64,000 bases of DNA. Source: Roseobacter insulae. Lineage in GTDB: Bacteria; Pseudomonadota; Alphaproteobacteria; Rhodobacterales; Rhodobacteraceae. This document shows, piece after piece, positions 47,575-57,579 of this stretch (position 1 is its first letter; each line of letters begins with the position of its first letter). The position numbers and the translations under genes were made by a program. Where the stretch lies: contig NZ_JAHXDN010000005.1 of assembly GCF_019375555.1 (NCBI RefSeq), positions 62,001 to 126,000 of the forward strand, written 5' to 3'. The notes under the pieces were generated by a model. That model saw only the letters and a program-made list of their open reading frames with translations, ran no database searches and had not been told where the DNA came from.

Positions 47575-48573
47575 TCATGACTTTGATGCGTTGCTATTCT
47601 TCAGATCGGTCAGAAACCGCTCCGCCGCGACCGAAGGCGTCATGTCGCCCGAAGCAACCTGTGCGCCCAATATGGCCAGCATGTGCCGCGCGGCCGTACT
47701 CTCCAGTTGCGACAAGAGCGTATTTCTGACCTCCTGCTCGAACCAGTATCTTGCCTGCTCCGATCTTGTCGCGTCCCAGAACCCGTTGGTCTTGCGCCAT
47801 TCCGTCAGCGCTGAAAGCTCTGCCCAGACGTCATTCAAACCGGCCTCCTGCAGCGCTGAAACCATCATCGCCTTGGGATACCCCGGCGGATCCTGCGGCC
47901 GTTTCCGCAACAGGCGCAGCGCGCCGGTATAATCCGCGCAGGTTCGCGTGGCCGCCGCCCTGAGGTCACCATCTGCCTTGTTGATCAATATGATGTCCGC
48001 AATCTCCATGATGCCGCGTTTCACGCCCTGTAACTCGTCACCGCCCGCCGGCGCCAGAAGCAGCAGAAAGATGTCGGCCATCTGCGCCACCACGGTCTCC
48101 GATTGCCCGACACCAACGGTTTCGATCAGAATGACGTCGAATCCAGCGCCTTCGCAAAGGGCCACCGCCTCCCGGGACCGACGTGCGACGCCTCCAAGGT
48201 GAGTCTGGCTGGGAGACGGGCGAATGAACGCTCCCTTGGCCCGCGACAGGCGGTCCATCCGGGTTTTATCGCCCAGAATAGACCCGCCAGAGCGTGTGGA
48301 CGACGGATCGACGGCCAGAACCGCAACCTTGAGCCCCTGCGCCACCAGCATCATGCCAAAGCTTTCAATAAAGGTGGATTTGCCGACGCCCGGAGTGCCC
48401 GACAAGCCGATACGCAAGGCCTGCCGGTCCTTTGGCAGGGAATCCAGCAGGGCGGCTGCGTGATCCCTGTGATCCGGCCGCGCGCTTTCCACCAGGGTGA
48501 TCGCCCGCGCCAAAGCCCGGCGTTCCCCCTGTGCCACCCGCTCTGCCAGATCGCCAATGTCCATCCAGATCAT
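47575..48573 (-). CDS. meaB: Methylmalonyl-CoA mutase-associated GTPase MeaB
   Basis: 332 residues. P-loop GLSGTPGVGKST, Mg-switch VDPSSTRSGGSILGDKTRM, ETVGVGQSE and NKADGD of the G3E GTPase MeaB/ArgK. It loads and protects adenosylcobalamin in methylmalonyl-CoA mutase. Start chosen for GGAGG about ten bases upstream. Confidence 0.95.
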   Translation of the reverse strand: MIWMDIGDLAERVAQGERRALARAITLVESARPDHRDHAAALLDSLPKDRQALRIGLSGTPGVGKSTFIESFGMMLVAQGLKVAVLAVDPSSTRSGGSILGDKTRMDRLSRAKGAFIRPSPSQTHLGGVARRSREAVALCEGAGFDVILIETVGVGQSETVVAQMADIFLLLLAPAGGDELQGVKRGIMEIADIILINKADGDLRAAATRTCADYTGALRLLRKRPQDPPGYPKAMMVSALQEAGLNDVWAELSALTEWRKTNGFWDATRSEQARYWFEQEVRNTLLSQLESTAARHMLAILGAQVASGDMTPSVAAERFLTDLKNSNASKS

Positions 48574-48657
48574 CCCCTTTGCCTCCGCAGGTTTTCAGCC
48601 AGGTGCATGGATTTGTCCAGTGCTTGGCGCGGGCGGGGACATTCGATAAGCAAAGGC

Positions 48658-51096
48658 ATGAGCGCCACTCTTCCCATTGATGCCATTCTTCCACAGGTGG
48701 TCGACACCCTGCGCGCAGCCGGCAGGCTGGTTCTGCAGGCGCCCCCCGGCGCAGGTAAAACCACGCGTGTGCCGCTCGCCCTGCTGGACGGACAGGTCAC
48801 CGATGGCCGCATCATCATGCTGGAGCCACGCCGCCTTGCTGCCCGCGCGGCCGCGCAGCGCATGGCGGACACGTTGGGCGAACCCGTGGGCGGAACAGTG
48901 GGTTACCGCATCCGGGGCAGCGCCAAGATATCCAAAGTGACAAGGATCGAGGTCGTCACCGAAGGCATTCTTACCCGGATGATCCAGTCGCAACCCGATC
49001 TGGCCGGTGTTGGCGTTGTGATTTTCGACGAATTTCACGAGCGCTCTCTGAACGCTGATCTGGGGCTGGCGCTCTGTCTCGATATTGCCGGGGCATTGCG
49101 CGATGACCTCTTGCTTGTGGCCATGTCGGCAACCCTTGAGGCCGAACCGGTAGCTGCCCTGATGCAAGCACCCGTGCTGACCTCCGAAGGCCGCGCCTTC
49201 GAGGTGACGTCGCATTGGCTGGCCCGACCGCTGGCAAAAACACACAGACTTGAACAGGCGGTTGCTGATCTGACGCTCAGGGCGCTGTCTGAAAATGCCG
49301 GCAGCGCATTGGTCTTTCTGCCGGGTGAAGGAGAAATCCGCCGGACCGAGGCCGCCTTGCGCCCGCATTTGCCGCCGAATACCCAGCTGCGTCCGTTGTT
49401 TGGCGCGATGCCGTTCAAAGATCAGCGTGCCGCGATCGCGCCCGCCGCCGCCGGTCGCAAGGTCGTGCTTGCCACCGCGATCGCGGAAACATCGCTGACC
49501 ATTGAAGACATCCGCATCGTCGTGGATGCAGGGCGTGCCCGCAGGGCGGAGTTCGACCCGTCCTCCGGCATGTCCCGCCTGATCACGACGCGGGTCACCC
49601 GTGCGGAGGCAGCGCAACGCGCCGGGCGGGCCGGGCGCGTTGCACCGGGCGTGTGCTACAAGCTCTGGACGAAGGGGGAGGACGGCGCGCTGACGGCCCA
49701 TCCCCCGGCAGAGATCGACGTCGGCGATCTGACCGGGTTGGCGTTGGAACTGGCGATATGGGGCAGCACCGCTGCGCAGATGCAATTTGTAACACCGCCG
49801 CACGCGGGGCGTCTGGAAGAGGCGCAAGCGGTCTTACGGATGCTGGGCGCCCTGACCTCTGAAGGACGGATCACCCCGCACGGGCAAACCCTTGCAACAC
49901 TGCCCCTGCACCCCCGGCTTGCGCATATGGTCGCCACCGGCGGCCCCGATGCGCCGCTGTTGGCCGCAGTGCTGTCGGAACGTGACATCCTGCGCGGAGC
50001 CCCGGTTGATCTGTCGTTGAGACTGGCGGCGGCAAAAGACCCCGCGGATTTTCAGAAAATTCACGGGTGGGAACCAAACAGGCAGGCCGTTGCCCGCATG
50101 CGCGATGACGCTAAACGGTTGGCGGCACGCGTGTGCGGCGAAGGCCCCAACGGCACCGCTGTGCTGGCCGCGCTGGCCTATCCTGACCGCATTGGTCAAC
50201 GCCGCCCCGGGGACGCGCCGCGTTACATCCTGTCGGGCGGCAAGGGAGCGGTGATGCCAGAGGGCGATCCCCTGTCCAACGCGCCGTTTCTGGTGGCCAC
50301 CGATCTGGATGGCGACCCGCGGGAAGCCCGCATACGTCAGGCCGTTGCCCTGACGCAATCCGAACTCCGTGCGACATTCCCCGACCAGATTGCCTGGCAC
50401 ACCCTGTGTGACTGGTCACGCCGCCACGGGCGCGTCTTAACACGTCGGCAAGAACGCTTCGGCGCGCTGGTCCTGGAAGACCGTGTCTGGCCCGATGCTC
50501 CCGCCGAGGACATCGCGATCGCCATGCTGGAGGGCGTGCGCCAACTGGGCCTGCATCCGAACGCGCAGTCAAAACGTCTGCTGGCGCGGGCACGGCTGAT
50601 GCAACAGGAAACAGCCGATTTCCCCGATTTCTCGGAGCCATACCTGATGACCACGCTGGAGGCATGGTTATTGCCACATCTGACCGGCGTGCGATCCACC
50701 GAAGACTGGAAACGATTTGATTTCACGCCGGCGCTGCTGGCGCGCCTGACATGGGATCAGTCGCAGGCGCTGCAGCAGGCGGCGCCCGCGCATTTCACTA
50801 CGCCCCTCGGGCGCAAGGTGCCAATCGACTATGAGGACGGTCGGCCTCGTATCGCGGTACGGTTGCAAGAGGTTTTTGGCGTCACCCGCCACCCGATGAT
50901 TGCCGGAACACCTTTGCAGGTGACCTTGCTGTCACCTGCACAGCGTCCAGTACAGGTGACCGAAGACCTCCCTGGGTTCTGGGCATCTTCCTATGCGGAG
51001 GTGCGCAAGGACATGCGCGGCCGTTACCCCAAACACCCCTGGCCGGAAGACCCCACCCAGGCAGATCCCACGGTGCGCGCAAAGCCAAGGAAATAA
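48658..51096 (+). CDS. hrpB: ATP-dependent helicase HrpB
   Basis: 812 residues from ATG 48658 (MSATLPIDAILPQ). DExH motifs: APPGAGKTT, FDEFHERS, MSATLEA, AETSLTIEDIRIVVDAG and QRAGRAGR, then the HrpB C-terminal domain. RNA helicase of uncertain role. The very long upstream extension of the frame runs antisense into meaB and is not used. Confidence 0.95.
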   Translation: MSATLPIDAILPQVVDTLRAAGRLVLQAPPGAGKTTRVPLALLDGQVTDGRIIMLEPRRLAARAAAQRMADTLGEPVGGTVGYRIRGSAKISKVTRIEVVTEGILTRMIQSQPDLAGVGVVIFDEFHERSLNADLGLALCLDIAGALRDDLLLVAMSATLEAEPVAALMQAPVLTSEGRAFEVTSHWLARPLAKTHRLEQAVADLTLRALSENAGSALVFLPGEGEIRRTEAALRPHLPPNTQLRPLFGAMPFKDQRAAIAPAAAGRKVVLATAIAETSLTIEDIRIVVDAGRARRAEFDPSSGMSRLITTRVTRAEAAQRAGRAGRVAPGVCYKLWTKGEDGALTAHPPAEIDVGDLTGLALELAIWGSTAAQMQFVTPPHAGRLEEAQAVLRMLGALTSEGRITPHGQTLATLPLHPRLAHMVATGGPDAPLLAAVLSERDILRGAPVDLSLRLAAAKDPADFQKIHGWEPNRQAVARMRDDAKRLAARVCGEGPNGTAVLAALAYPDRIGQRRPGDAPRYILSGGKGAVMPEGDPLSNAPFLVATDLDGDPREARIRQAVALTQSELRATFPDQIAWHTLCDWSRRHGRVLTRRQERFGALVLEDRVWPDAPAEDIAIAMLEGVRQLGLHPNAQSKRLLARARLMQQETADFPDFSEPYLMTTLEAWLLPHLTGVRSTEDWKRFDFTPALLARLTWDQSQALQQAAPAHFTTPLGRKVPIDYEDGRPRIAVRLQEVFGVTRHPMIAGTPLQVTLLSPAQRPVQVTEDLPGFWASSYAEVRKDMRGRYPKHPWPEDPTQADPTVRAKPRK

Positions 51097-51325
51097 CCAC
51101 ATCCAGGATCACTGCGGCGGCAGACCGGGTTGTAGCTGCGTCATGTCCATGGACGCCGGCAAATTCTCCACCATTAAAAAATTCTTTGCGCGAAGCCGTT
51201 TACAGAAAATTTTAACTTTCCTGCGAAAGTATTGTGAAACGAGGGGCGGAAACCTTCTGAAATGGCAACAATTTGAAATAAATAAACAAATCTGGTAGGG
51301 TTTAAAAAAATGAGCAGAAAATAAG
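51097..51325. other. AT-rich intergenic region upstream of the Nudix gene
   Basis: 229 bases. Strongly AT-rich in its right half (51165-51320), presumably promoter for the Nudix gene. No RNA or terminator was recognised. Confidence 0.4.
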
Positions 51326-51781
51326 ATGAGCATGCAAAAGAGACTCCCCAAAACTGCGTCCTGCGCAGAAGCTGAGCCAAAACGACAGCGTCAGGTGGCG
51401 GCTGTTTGCTACCGGAACACGCGCGCAGGTAAAAAGGTCTTGTTGGTCACAAGCCGGGACACCGGCAGGTGGATTGTCCCCAAAGGCTGGCCGATCGACG
51501 GGCTTGATGATCCGGACGCCGCCCTGCAGGAAGCCTGGGAAGAAGCCGGCGTCAAATCGGCCGATGTGCAGACCGATCCCGTGGGCCACTTTGACTATGA
51601 CAAACGGTTGGCGGACGGCGATGTGACGCCGGTGCAGGCTCAGGTCTACATGGCCGAGGTCGAAGGGTTGGCCGACACGTACCCCGAAGACCACCAGCGT
51701 GACCGCGAGTGGTTCTCTCAGGAGGAAGCCGCCGCGCGCGTGGATGAACCCGAGCTTAAGGCGATCTTGCGCAAACTGTGA
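51326..51781 (+). CDS. Nudix hydrolase
   Basis: 151 residues. Nudix box in slightly relaxed form: GWPIDGLDDPDAALQEAWEEAG, with the EEAG metal ligands intact. It resembles diphosphoinositol-polyphosphate/dinucleoside polyphosphate hydrolases (WIVPKGWP). The ribosome-binding site is weak. Confidence 0.88.
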   Translation: MSMQKRLPKTASCAEAEPKRQRQVAAVCYRNTRAGKKVLLVTSRDTGRWIVPKGWPIDGLDDPDAALQEAWEEAGVKSADVQTDPVGHFDYDKRLADGDVTPVQAQVYMAEVEGLADTYPEDHQRDREWFSQEEAAARVDEPELKAILRKL

Positions 51782-51787
51782 GCGGGC

Positions 51788-52714
51788 TCAGACCTGCAGG
51801 CACCACCTTAAAATCGCCTTTTGTGCGTGCAGACGGTTTTCCGCTTCATCGAAGATTACCGAATGCGGGCCATCCATCACGTCCGATGTCGCCTCGTCGT
51901 CGCGATGCGCGGGCAAACAGTGCATGAACAAGGCGTCTGGCTTGGCTTTTGACATCAGTGCGGCGTCCACGCGGTAGGGCCGCAGCTGATTGTGCCGCCG
52001 CTCCCGGGCGGATTGCGCGTCATGCATGGACACCCAGGTATCCGTGACCACCAGATCGGCGCCTTCGACGGCTTTCGCCGGGTCCCGCTCGATCTTGACT
52101 GTCGACCCCTTCGCCCGTGCCAGACTGACGAACTCCTCCTCTGGGTCCAGGGTCGGAGGACCGGTGAACGTCAGATCGAAACCGAACTGGCCTGCCGCAT
52201 GCAGGAAGGATGCGCAGACGTTGTTGCCATCTCCGGACCAGACGACTTTCTTGCCCCGGATGGGTCCCCTGTGTTCCTCGAAGGTCATCACATCCGCCAT
52301 GATCTGGCAGGGATGGGTCCGGTCGGTGAGACCGTTCACCACCGGCACCGACGCGAATTCAGCCATTTCAGTCAGAACCGCCTCGTCAAAAGTGCGGATC
52401 ATGATCAGATCGACGTAGCGGCTCAGAACGCGCGCGGTGTCGGCAATGGTTTCGCCATGGCCCAACTGCATGTCCGACCCCGACAATACCATGGTTTGCC
52501 CACCCATCTGGCGCACGCCCACATCAAAGGACACGCGTGTCCTTGTAGAGGGCTTTTCGAAAATCAGCGCCACCATACGACCTTCAAGGGGCTTGTCATC
52601 ATCCAGCGCCCCGCGGGGACGGCCCGACCGCGCGGATTTCATTTGCGCAGCGTTATCAATGATGAGCCGCAGGTCTGCCGGATCGGTTAGGTGGATATCG
52701 AGAAAGTGGTTCAT
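51788..52714 (-). CDS. argF: Ornithine carbamoyltransferase
   Basis: 308 residues from ATG 52714 ([11 protein letters not shown]). Carbamoyl phosphate site EKPSTRTR, ornithine site HCLPAH and DTWVSMHD. Arginine biosynthesis step. It follows argD in the same direction. Confidence 0.96.
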   Translation of the reverse strand: MNHFLDIHLTDPADLRLIIDNAAQMKSARSGRPRGALDDDKPLEGRMVALIFEKPSTRTRVSFDVGVRQMGGQTMVLSGSDMQLGHGETIADTARVLSRYVDLIMIRTFDEAVLTEMAEFASVPVVNGLTDRTHPCQIMADVMTFEEHRGPIRGKKVVWSGDGNNVCASFLHAAGQFGFDLTFTGPPTLDPEEEFVSLARAKGSTVKIERDPAKAVEGADLVVTDTWVSMHDAQSARERRHNQLRPYRVDAALMSKAKPDALFMHCLPAHRDDEATSDVMDGPHSVIFDEAENRLHAQKAILRWCLQV

Positions 52715-52790
52715 GTCAGTTCGCCTTTTAGGACGCGGAGGTGGCGCGATACGCTCATTTCCTTCACAGGTGTGGGGATCAGGTTGGTGG

Positions 52791-53966
52791 TCAGGCTGCC
52801 GACAGGGATGCCGCGGCGGCCTCAAGACGGTCGACGGCCTGCGCGATTTCTGCATCCTCGATCGTCAGAGGTGGCAACAGCCGGACAACGTTGTCCGCGG
52901 CAGGCACCGTCAGCACCAGAGCGTCGTAACCGGCTTGCACCACATCGGTATTCGCCGCCTTGCACTTGATCCCCAGCATCAGGCCTGACCCCCGCACCTC
53001 TTCGAATACGTCCGGATGCGCCGCCACAAGCCCTTCGAGCTTTTGGCGGAACAGCCCTGCCTTGCGGTTGACGTCATCCAGAAAGGCCGGGTCGGTCACG
53101 TGATCCATCACGGCGCAGCCGACGGCGCACCCCAGCGGATTGCCCCCGTAGGTCGACCCATGGGTGCCCAGCGTCATGCCGCTGGCGGCCGCTTCGGTGG
53201 CCAGCACGGCGCCGATGGGAAAGCCGCCCCCGATCCCCTTTGCCACCATCATGATGTCCGGCGTGATCCCCGACCATTCATGGGCAAAAAGTTTGCCGGT
53301 CCGCGCGACGCCACATTGCACCTCGTCGAAAATCAATAAAATGCCGTGCTCGTCGCAGAGATCCCGCAGCCCCTTGAGGCATTGGTCCGGCACCGGACGG
53401 ATACCCCCTTCACCCTGCACCGGCTCAATAATGATGGCGCCCGTGGTCTCGGTAATCGCCGCCGTCAGCGCGTCATGATCGCCGAATTCCAGATGGACGA
53501 AACCCGGCAGCAGCGGCCCAAATCCCTTTGTCATCTTTTCCGATCCCGCGGCCGCGATCCCTGCGGAGGACCGTCCATGGAACGACCCGGTGAAGGCAAT
53601 GATATCCGCCTTTTCGGGATGGCCCTTCTCCGTCCAGTACTTGCGTGCCATTTTCACGGCCAGTTCGCAGGCCTCCGTGCCGGAATTGGTGAAAAACACC
53701 GTGTCGGCGAAAGTGTGTTCCGTCAGTCTGTCGGCCAGAGCCTGCTGTTGCGGAATCTGGTAGAGGTTGGATGTGTGCCACAGCGCATTTGCCTGATCGG
53801 TCAATGCCTTGACCAATGCGGGATGTGCATGTCCCAGCGCGGTGACCGCAATGCCCGCCGCGAGGTCCAGAAAACGTCGGCCATCCGCCTCGATCAGCCA
53901 AGCGCCTTCGCCTTTGACAAAGCTGAGCGGTGCACGGGCATAAGTGGGCAGAAGGGTCGGGATCAT
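52791..53966 (-). CDS. argD: Acetylornithine aminotransferase
   Basis: 391 residues from ATG 53966 ([13 protein letters not shown]). PLP enzyme: [25 protein letters not shown] and Schiff-base lysine in MVAKGIGGG. Makes N-acetylornithine; may also serve in lysine synthesis. Operon with argF. Confidence 0.96.
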   Translation of the reverse strand: MIPTLLPTYARAPLSFVKGEGAWLIEADGRRFLDLAAGIAVTALGHAHPALVKALTDQANALWHTSNLYQIPQQQALADRLTEHTFADTVFFTNSGTEACELAVKMARKYWTEKGHPEKADIIAFTGSFHGRSSAGIAAAGSEKMTKGFGPLLPGFVHLEFGDHDALTAAITETTGAIIIEPVQGEGGIRPVPDQCLKGLRDLCDEHGILLIFDEVQCGVARTGKLFAHEWSGITPDIMMVAKGIGGGFPIGAVLATEAAASGMTLGTHGSTYGGNPLGCAVGCAVMDHVTDPAFLDDVNRKAGLFRQKLEGLVAAHPDVFEEVRGSGLMLGIKCKAANTDVVQAGYDALVLTVPAADNVVRLLPPLTIEDAEIAQAVDRLEAAAASLSAA

Positions 53967-54220
53967 CGGATCGTCCTTGTAAAAGGTCTGCGGCAAGAGC
54001 ACGGAACGTGCATGAGGCGGACAGACAGGTCAATATGTTTTGGAAGGGAGGGATGCGCACCGGGGGCGGGATCACGGCAGCGGGATTAAGCGCCTGCGCG
54101 TCGTCGGACAGAAATATGTGCCATCGTGATCATAGAAGCCGGATAGCCTAAGCGCATGCATTTTGCAAAGGTGTTTTTGCGCTCTTGATAGCCGTCCGCA
54201 TAAGGGTCATAGCGGGCCAC
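53967..54220. promoter_or_regulatory. Divergent gap between argD and the transporter
   Basis: 254 bases, no gene. Must hold the argDF promoter leftward and the transporter promoter rightward; no ARG box was recognised with confidence. Confidence 0.4.
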
Positions 54221-55123
54221 ATGTTTCAACCGAAAGCGCACAATCCCCGCCTCGCCGTTCTGCTGATGGTGACGGCCACCGCTTTCATTGCCGGCACCAC
54301 GCTCTTCGCAAAAGCGCTTGGCAGCGAAGCTCTCGGCCCCGCGCTGCACCCCCTGCAGGTCAGCCACGGGCGGTTCGTCTTTGCGTTCATGGCGATTTCG
54401 GGTGCTGTTGCGATCATGCGTCCTGCATTGACGCGCCCGAACTGGGGCCTGCACTGTGCCCGGACTTTCTTTGGATGGGGCGGGGTGACGCTGATGTTCG
54501 CCTCGGTCGCATTCATTCCGCTGGCGGATGCCACGGCGATCGTGTTTCTGAACCCCGTCTTCGGAATGATCCTCGCCATTCCCCTTCTGGGAGAAAAAGT
54601 CGGACCTGTCCGCTGGACGGCGGCAACAATCGCCTTTGCAGGCGCGATGATCCTGCTGCGCCCGACACCCGACAGCTTTCAGATCGCCAGCCTTCTGGCG
54701 CTGGCCGCCGCCGTGATCATGGGGGTGGAAGTGATCTTCATCAAAAAGCTGTCGGGACGCGAGTTGCCGGTGCAGGTCTTGCTGATCAACAACTTCCTGG
54801 GCGTGATCATCGCCTCGGCGGCTGTCCTTGCCGTCTGGCAAATGCCCACCCCCGCTCAATGGGCCGTACTGGTCGCCCTGGGGGTATGTATGGCCTTGGC
54901 GCAGGCCTGTTTTGTCAACGCGATGGCCCGCGCGGACGCCAGTTTCGTTGCCCCGTTCAGCTACGGCACACTGATCTTCGCAACCCTCTACGACATGGCG
55001 TTCTTTGCACAAATTCCGGATATCGTGACGCTCGTCGGAACGGGCACGATCCTGTCCGGCGGAACTTTTTTGGCCTGGCGCGAGGCCCGGCTGCGCCAGC
55101 GTGCGCGAAACACTGCGTCATGA
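54221..55123 (+). CDS. EamA-family (DMT) transporter
   Basis: 300 residues from ATG 54221 (MFQPKAHNPRL). Ten hydrophobic segments in two EamA repeats. Metabolite or drug exporter; substrate unknown. Confidence 0.88.
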   Translation: MFQPKAHNPRLAVLLMVTATAFIAGTTLFAKALGSEALGPALHPLQVSHGRFVFAFMAISGAVAIMRPALTRPNWGLHCARTFFGWGGVTLMFASVAFIPLADATAIVFLNPVFGMILAIPLLGEKVGPVRWTAATIAFAGAMILLRPTPDSFQIASLLALAAAVIMGVEVIFIKKLSGRELPVQVLLINNFLGVIIASAAVLAVWQMPTPAQWAVLVALGVCMALAQACFVNAMARADASFVAPFSYGTLIFATLYDMAFFAQIPDIVTLVGTGTILSGGTFLAWREARLRQRARNTAS

Positions 55124-55235
55124 TTGCACGTTCACCGCTTGTAACTCCGCCCTCAGTGATTAAAATAGGGCGCTGACGAGAATGATCGGACGGTCCTCAC
55201 ACTGCAGGGCCGTTTTTAATTTTGGGGAATGCCTG

Positions 55236-55802
55236 ATGTCGTGGACTGACGATCGCGTGGAACTGCTCAAGAAAATGTGGGGCGAAGGGCAATCCGCCAG
55301 CCAGATCGCCAAGGAACTGGGTGGTGTGACGCGCAATGCGGTCATCGGCAAAGTGCATCGGCTGGGCCTCTCCAACCGGGCGACGGCCTCTGCCACCGCC
55401 AAGCCGGAGCCTAAGGCAAAGGCTACGCCCAAGACCGAGGCAAAGCCCAAGCCCGCGCCGAAGGCCGCGGAACCGGCTGCGAAGGCCCCGGCTGATGCAG
55501 CCCCGAAACCACTGCCCGCGCGCAAGCAGATCATTCCTGCCGGTCAGCCTTTGCCGCCGCAGCCGTCGGCCAATGAAATCAGCCCCGAAGCGCTGGCCAA
55601 GGTCTCCGAGATCGAGAAGAAGGCCAAGAAGCTCTCCTTGATGGAATTGACCGAGCGCACCTGCAAATGGCCGGTCGGCGACCCCGCAACCGAGGATTTC
55701 TGGTTCTGCGGATTGCCGGTTCAACAGGGTAAACCCTACTGCGAGGCTCACGTGGGCGTGGCTTTCCAGCCCATGTCATCGCGCCGTGACCGTCGCCGCT
55801 GA
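55236..55802 (+). CDS. gcrA: Cell-cycle regulator GcrA
   Basis: 188 residues from ATG 55236. N-terminal DNA-binding WTDDRVELLKKMWGEGQSASQIAKELGGVTRNAVIGKVHRLGL, a long Ala/Pro/Lys linker, and a C-terminal CKWPVGDP ... CGLP ... YCEAH zinc-like sigma70-binding domain. It binds methylated GANTC promoters in alphaproteobacteria. Confidence 0.96.
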   Translation: MSWTDDRVELLKKMWGEGQSASQIAKELGGVTRNAVIGKVHRLGLSNRATASATAKPEPKAKATPKTEAKPKPAPKAAEPAAKAPADAAPKPLPARKQIIPAGQPLPPQPSANEISPEALAKVSEIEKKAKKLSLMELTERTCKWPVGDPATEDFWFCGLPVQQGKPYCEAHVGVAFQPMSSRRDRRR

Positions 55803-55833
55803 CACAGCTTGTTAACGCAGAACAGTCGACTTA

Positions 55834-55865
55834 AGCCCGACCCCGGCAGGTTCGGGCTTTTTTTC
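55834..55865 (+). terminator. gcrA terminator
   Basis: Stem AAGCCCGA / TTCGGGCTT with a 10-base loop and a T-run up to 55864. Confidence 0.9.
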
Positions 55866-55956
55866 CCGTTGAAACAGTTCGAACGCAATGGTGAATTGCG
55901 CTGCGCTCTGCTTCGTTTATGACCGAGCGGAGAGTTTTTGGCGGGAGGGGGCACAG

Positions 55957-57579
55957 GTGTCCACATCATCAACGATCCGGGCGGCAGATGCGCTGGCCAG
56001 ACGCCTTTATGCAGAGGGTTGTCGTTACGCCTTCGGGATGCCGGGCGGCGAGGTCCTGACCCTTGTCGATGCTTTGGAGGACGCGGGCATCCGGTTCGTC
56101 CTGGCCAAGCATGAGAACGCCGCCGCCTTCATGGCCGAAGGAGCCTACCACCGCACCGGTGCGCCCGGCATCCTTGTGGCAACTGTTGGTCCCGGCGCCT
56201 TGAACGGTGTGAATGCTGTCGCCAACGCGCACCAGGACCGTGTGCCGATGATCGTTCTGGCAGGGGCGGTGGACGCGGATGAAGCGCAAACCTATACACA
56301 TCAGGTGCTCGACCAGCAGGCAGTCTTCAGACCGATCACCAAAGCGACGTTTTCGCTGGTGCCGGGTGCGGCCCATGTGATCGCGGATAAGGCCGTCGCC
56401 ATCGCCACCGAAGGCAGGCCCGGACCCGTGCATATTGATGTGCCTATTTCCGTCGCCGATGCCTCGGTGCCCGCTGTCGCACCGCCGACCCGGCCGAAGG
56501 CCTCGCCGACGGCACCCTCCGGGGCGGATCTGGCGACCGCGCGCAGGTGGCTGTCGGAGGCAAAGCGCCCGATAATGGTTGTGGGGCTCGATGCCATGGT
56601 TGAAGGTGCAGGGGCCGAAATCACTGCCTTCGCAGAGAAGTACAACGTCCCCGTTGTCACCACCTACAAGGCGAAAGGGCTGCTTGCCGAGGATCACGCG
56701 CTCTCTCTGGGCGGGGCGGGGTTATCACCGTTGGCGGATAGCCACCTGTTGCCCCTGATCGAAAAGGCGGACCTGGTCCTCTGTGTCGGCTACGATCCGA
56801 TAGAAATGCGCGTCGGCTGGCGCGATGTCTGGGATCCGGCCCGACAGCGGGTGATCGACATCACCGCCGTGCCGAACCACCACTACATGCATCAGTCCGG
56901 TCTGAATTTTGTCGCCGGATGCGCAGCCAGTCTGGCCGCGATCGCCGAAGGTGTCGCCCCCTCTGACACATGGCCAGAGGGCGAGGTTGCCGCCACGAAA
57001 TCAAGCCTCGCAGAGGCCTTTCCAAAGCAGGAAGCCTGGGGGCCCGCAGCCATCATGGACACCTGCCGTCAGGTGCTGCCCCGGAATGCCCTGGCCACTG
57101 TCGACAGCGGCGCACACCGCATCCTGCTCAGCCAGATGTGGGAGTGCTACGAGCCGCGGGGGCTGACGCAGTCGACCGCGCTGTGCACGATGGGCTGTGC
57201 CATCCCGCTGGCGATGGGGACCAAGCTTGCCGATCCGGGCCGCACAGTGATCGGCTTTTGCGGCGATGCCGGCTTCCTGATGGTGGCGGGCGAGCTCTCC
57301 ACCGCGGCGGAGCTGGCGGTAACGCCGATCATCCTTGTATTCGTGGATGCATCCCTGTCGCTGATTGAGCTCAAGCAGCGGTCGCGCCAGATGAAGAACC
57401 GCGGGGTGGATTTCGCGCGGCATGACTTCGCAGCCATGGGCGCGGCTTTCGGGGGCGCGGGTCACACGGTGACAACGCGTGACGAGCTGACAGACGCACT
57501 GAACGCGGCGATGTCGGCAGATACCTTCACGGTGATAGCCGCCGTCATTGACCGGGGGGCGTATGATGGTCGCCTCTGA
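55957..57579 (+). CDS. ThDP-dependent enzyme, acetolactate synthase-like
   Basis: 540 residues from GTG 55957, GGAGG eight bases upstream. N-terminal Pyr domain with catalytic E in AKHENAAAFMAEGA, central domain, and PP domain with GDAGFLM and VFVDASLSLIELKQ. The family includes acetolactate synthase, oxalyl-CoA decarboxylase and 2-hydroxyacyl-CoA lyase. The next gene, a CoA-transferase, overlaps it, which favours a CoA-thioester pathway. Confidence 0.88.
   Translation: MSTSSTIRAADALARRLYAEGCRYAFGMPGGEVLTLVDALEDAGIRFVLAKHENAAAFMAEGAYHRTGAPGILVATVGPGALNGVNAVANAHQDRVPMIVLAGAVDADEAQTYTHQVLDQQAVFRPITKATFSLVPGAAHVIADKAVAIATEGRPGPVHIDVPISVADASVPAVAPPTRPKASPTAPSGADLATARRWLSEAKRPIMVVGLDAMVEGAGAEITAFAEKYNVPVVTTYKAKGLLAEDHALSLGGAGLSPLADSHLLPLIEKADLVLCVGYDPIEMRVGWRDVWDPARQRVIDITAVPNHHYMHQSGLNFVAGCAASLAAIAEGVAPSDTWPEGEVAATKSSLAEAFPKQEAWGPAAIMDTCRQVLPRNALATVDSGAHRILLSQMWECYEPRGLTQSTALCTMGCAIPLAMGTKLADPGRTVIGFCGDAGFLMVAGELSTAAELAVTPIILVFVDASLSLIELKQRSRQMKNRGVDFARHDFAAMGAAFGGAGHTVTTRDELTDALNAAMSADTFTVIAAVIDRGAYDGRL

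Noticed and set aside
48595-49827. 410-residue minus-strand frame
   Set aside because: Lies within hrpB, which has all helicase motifs; composition typical of a shadow frame.
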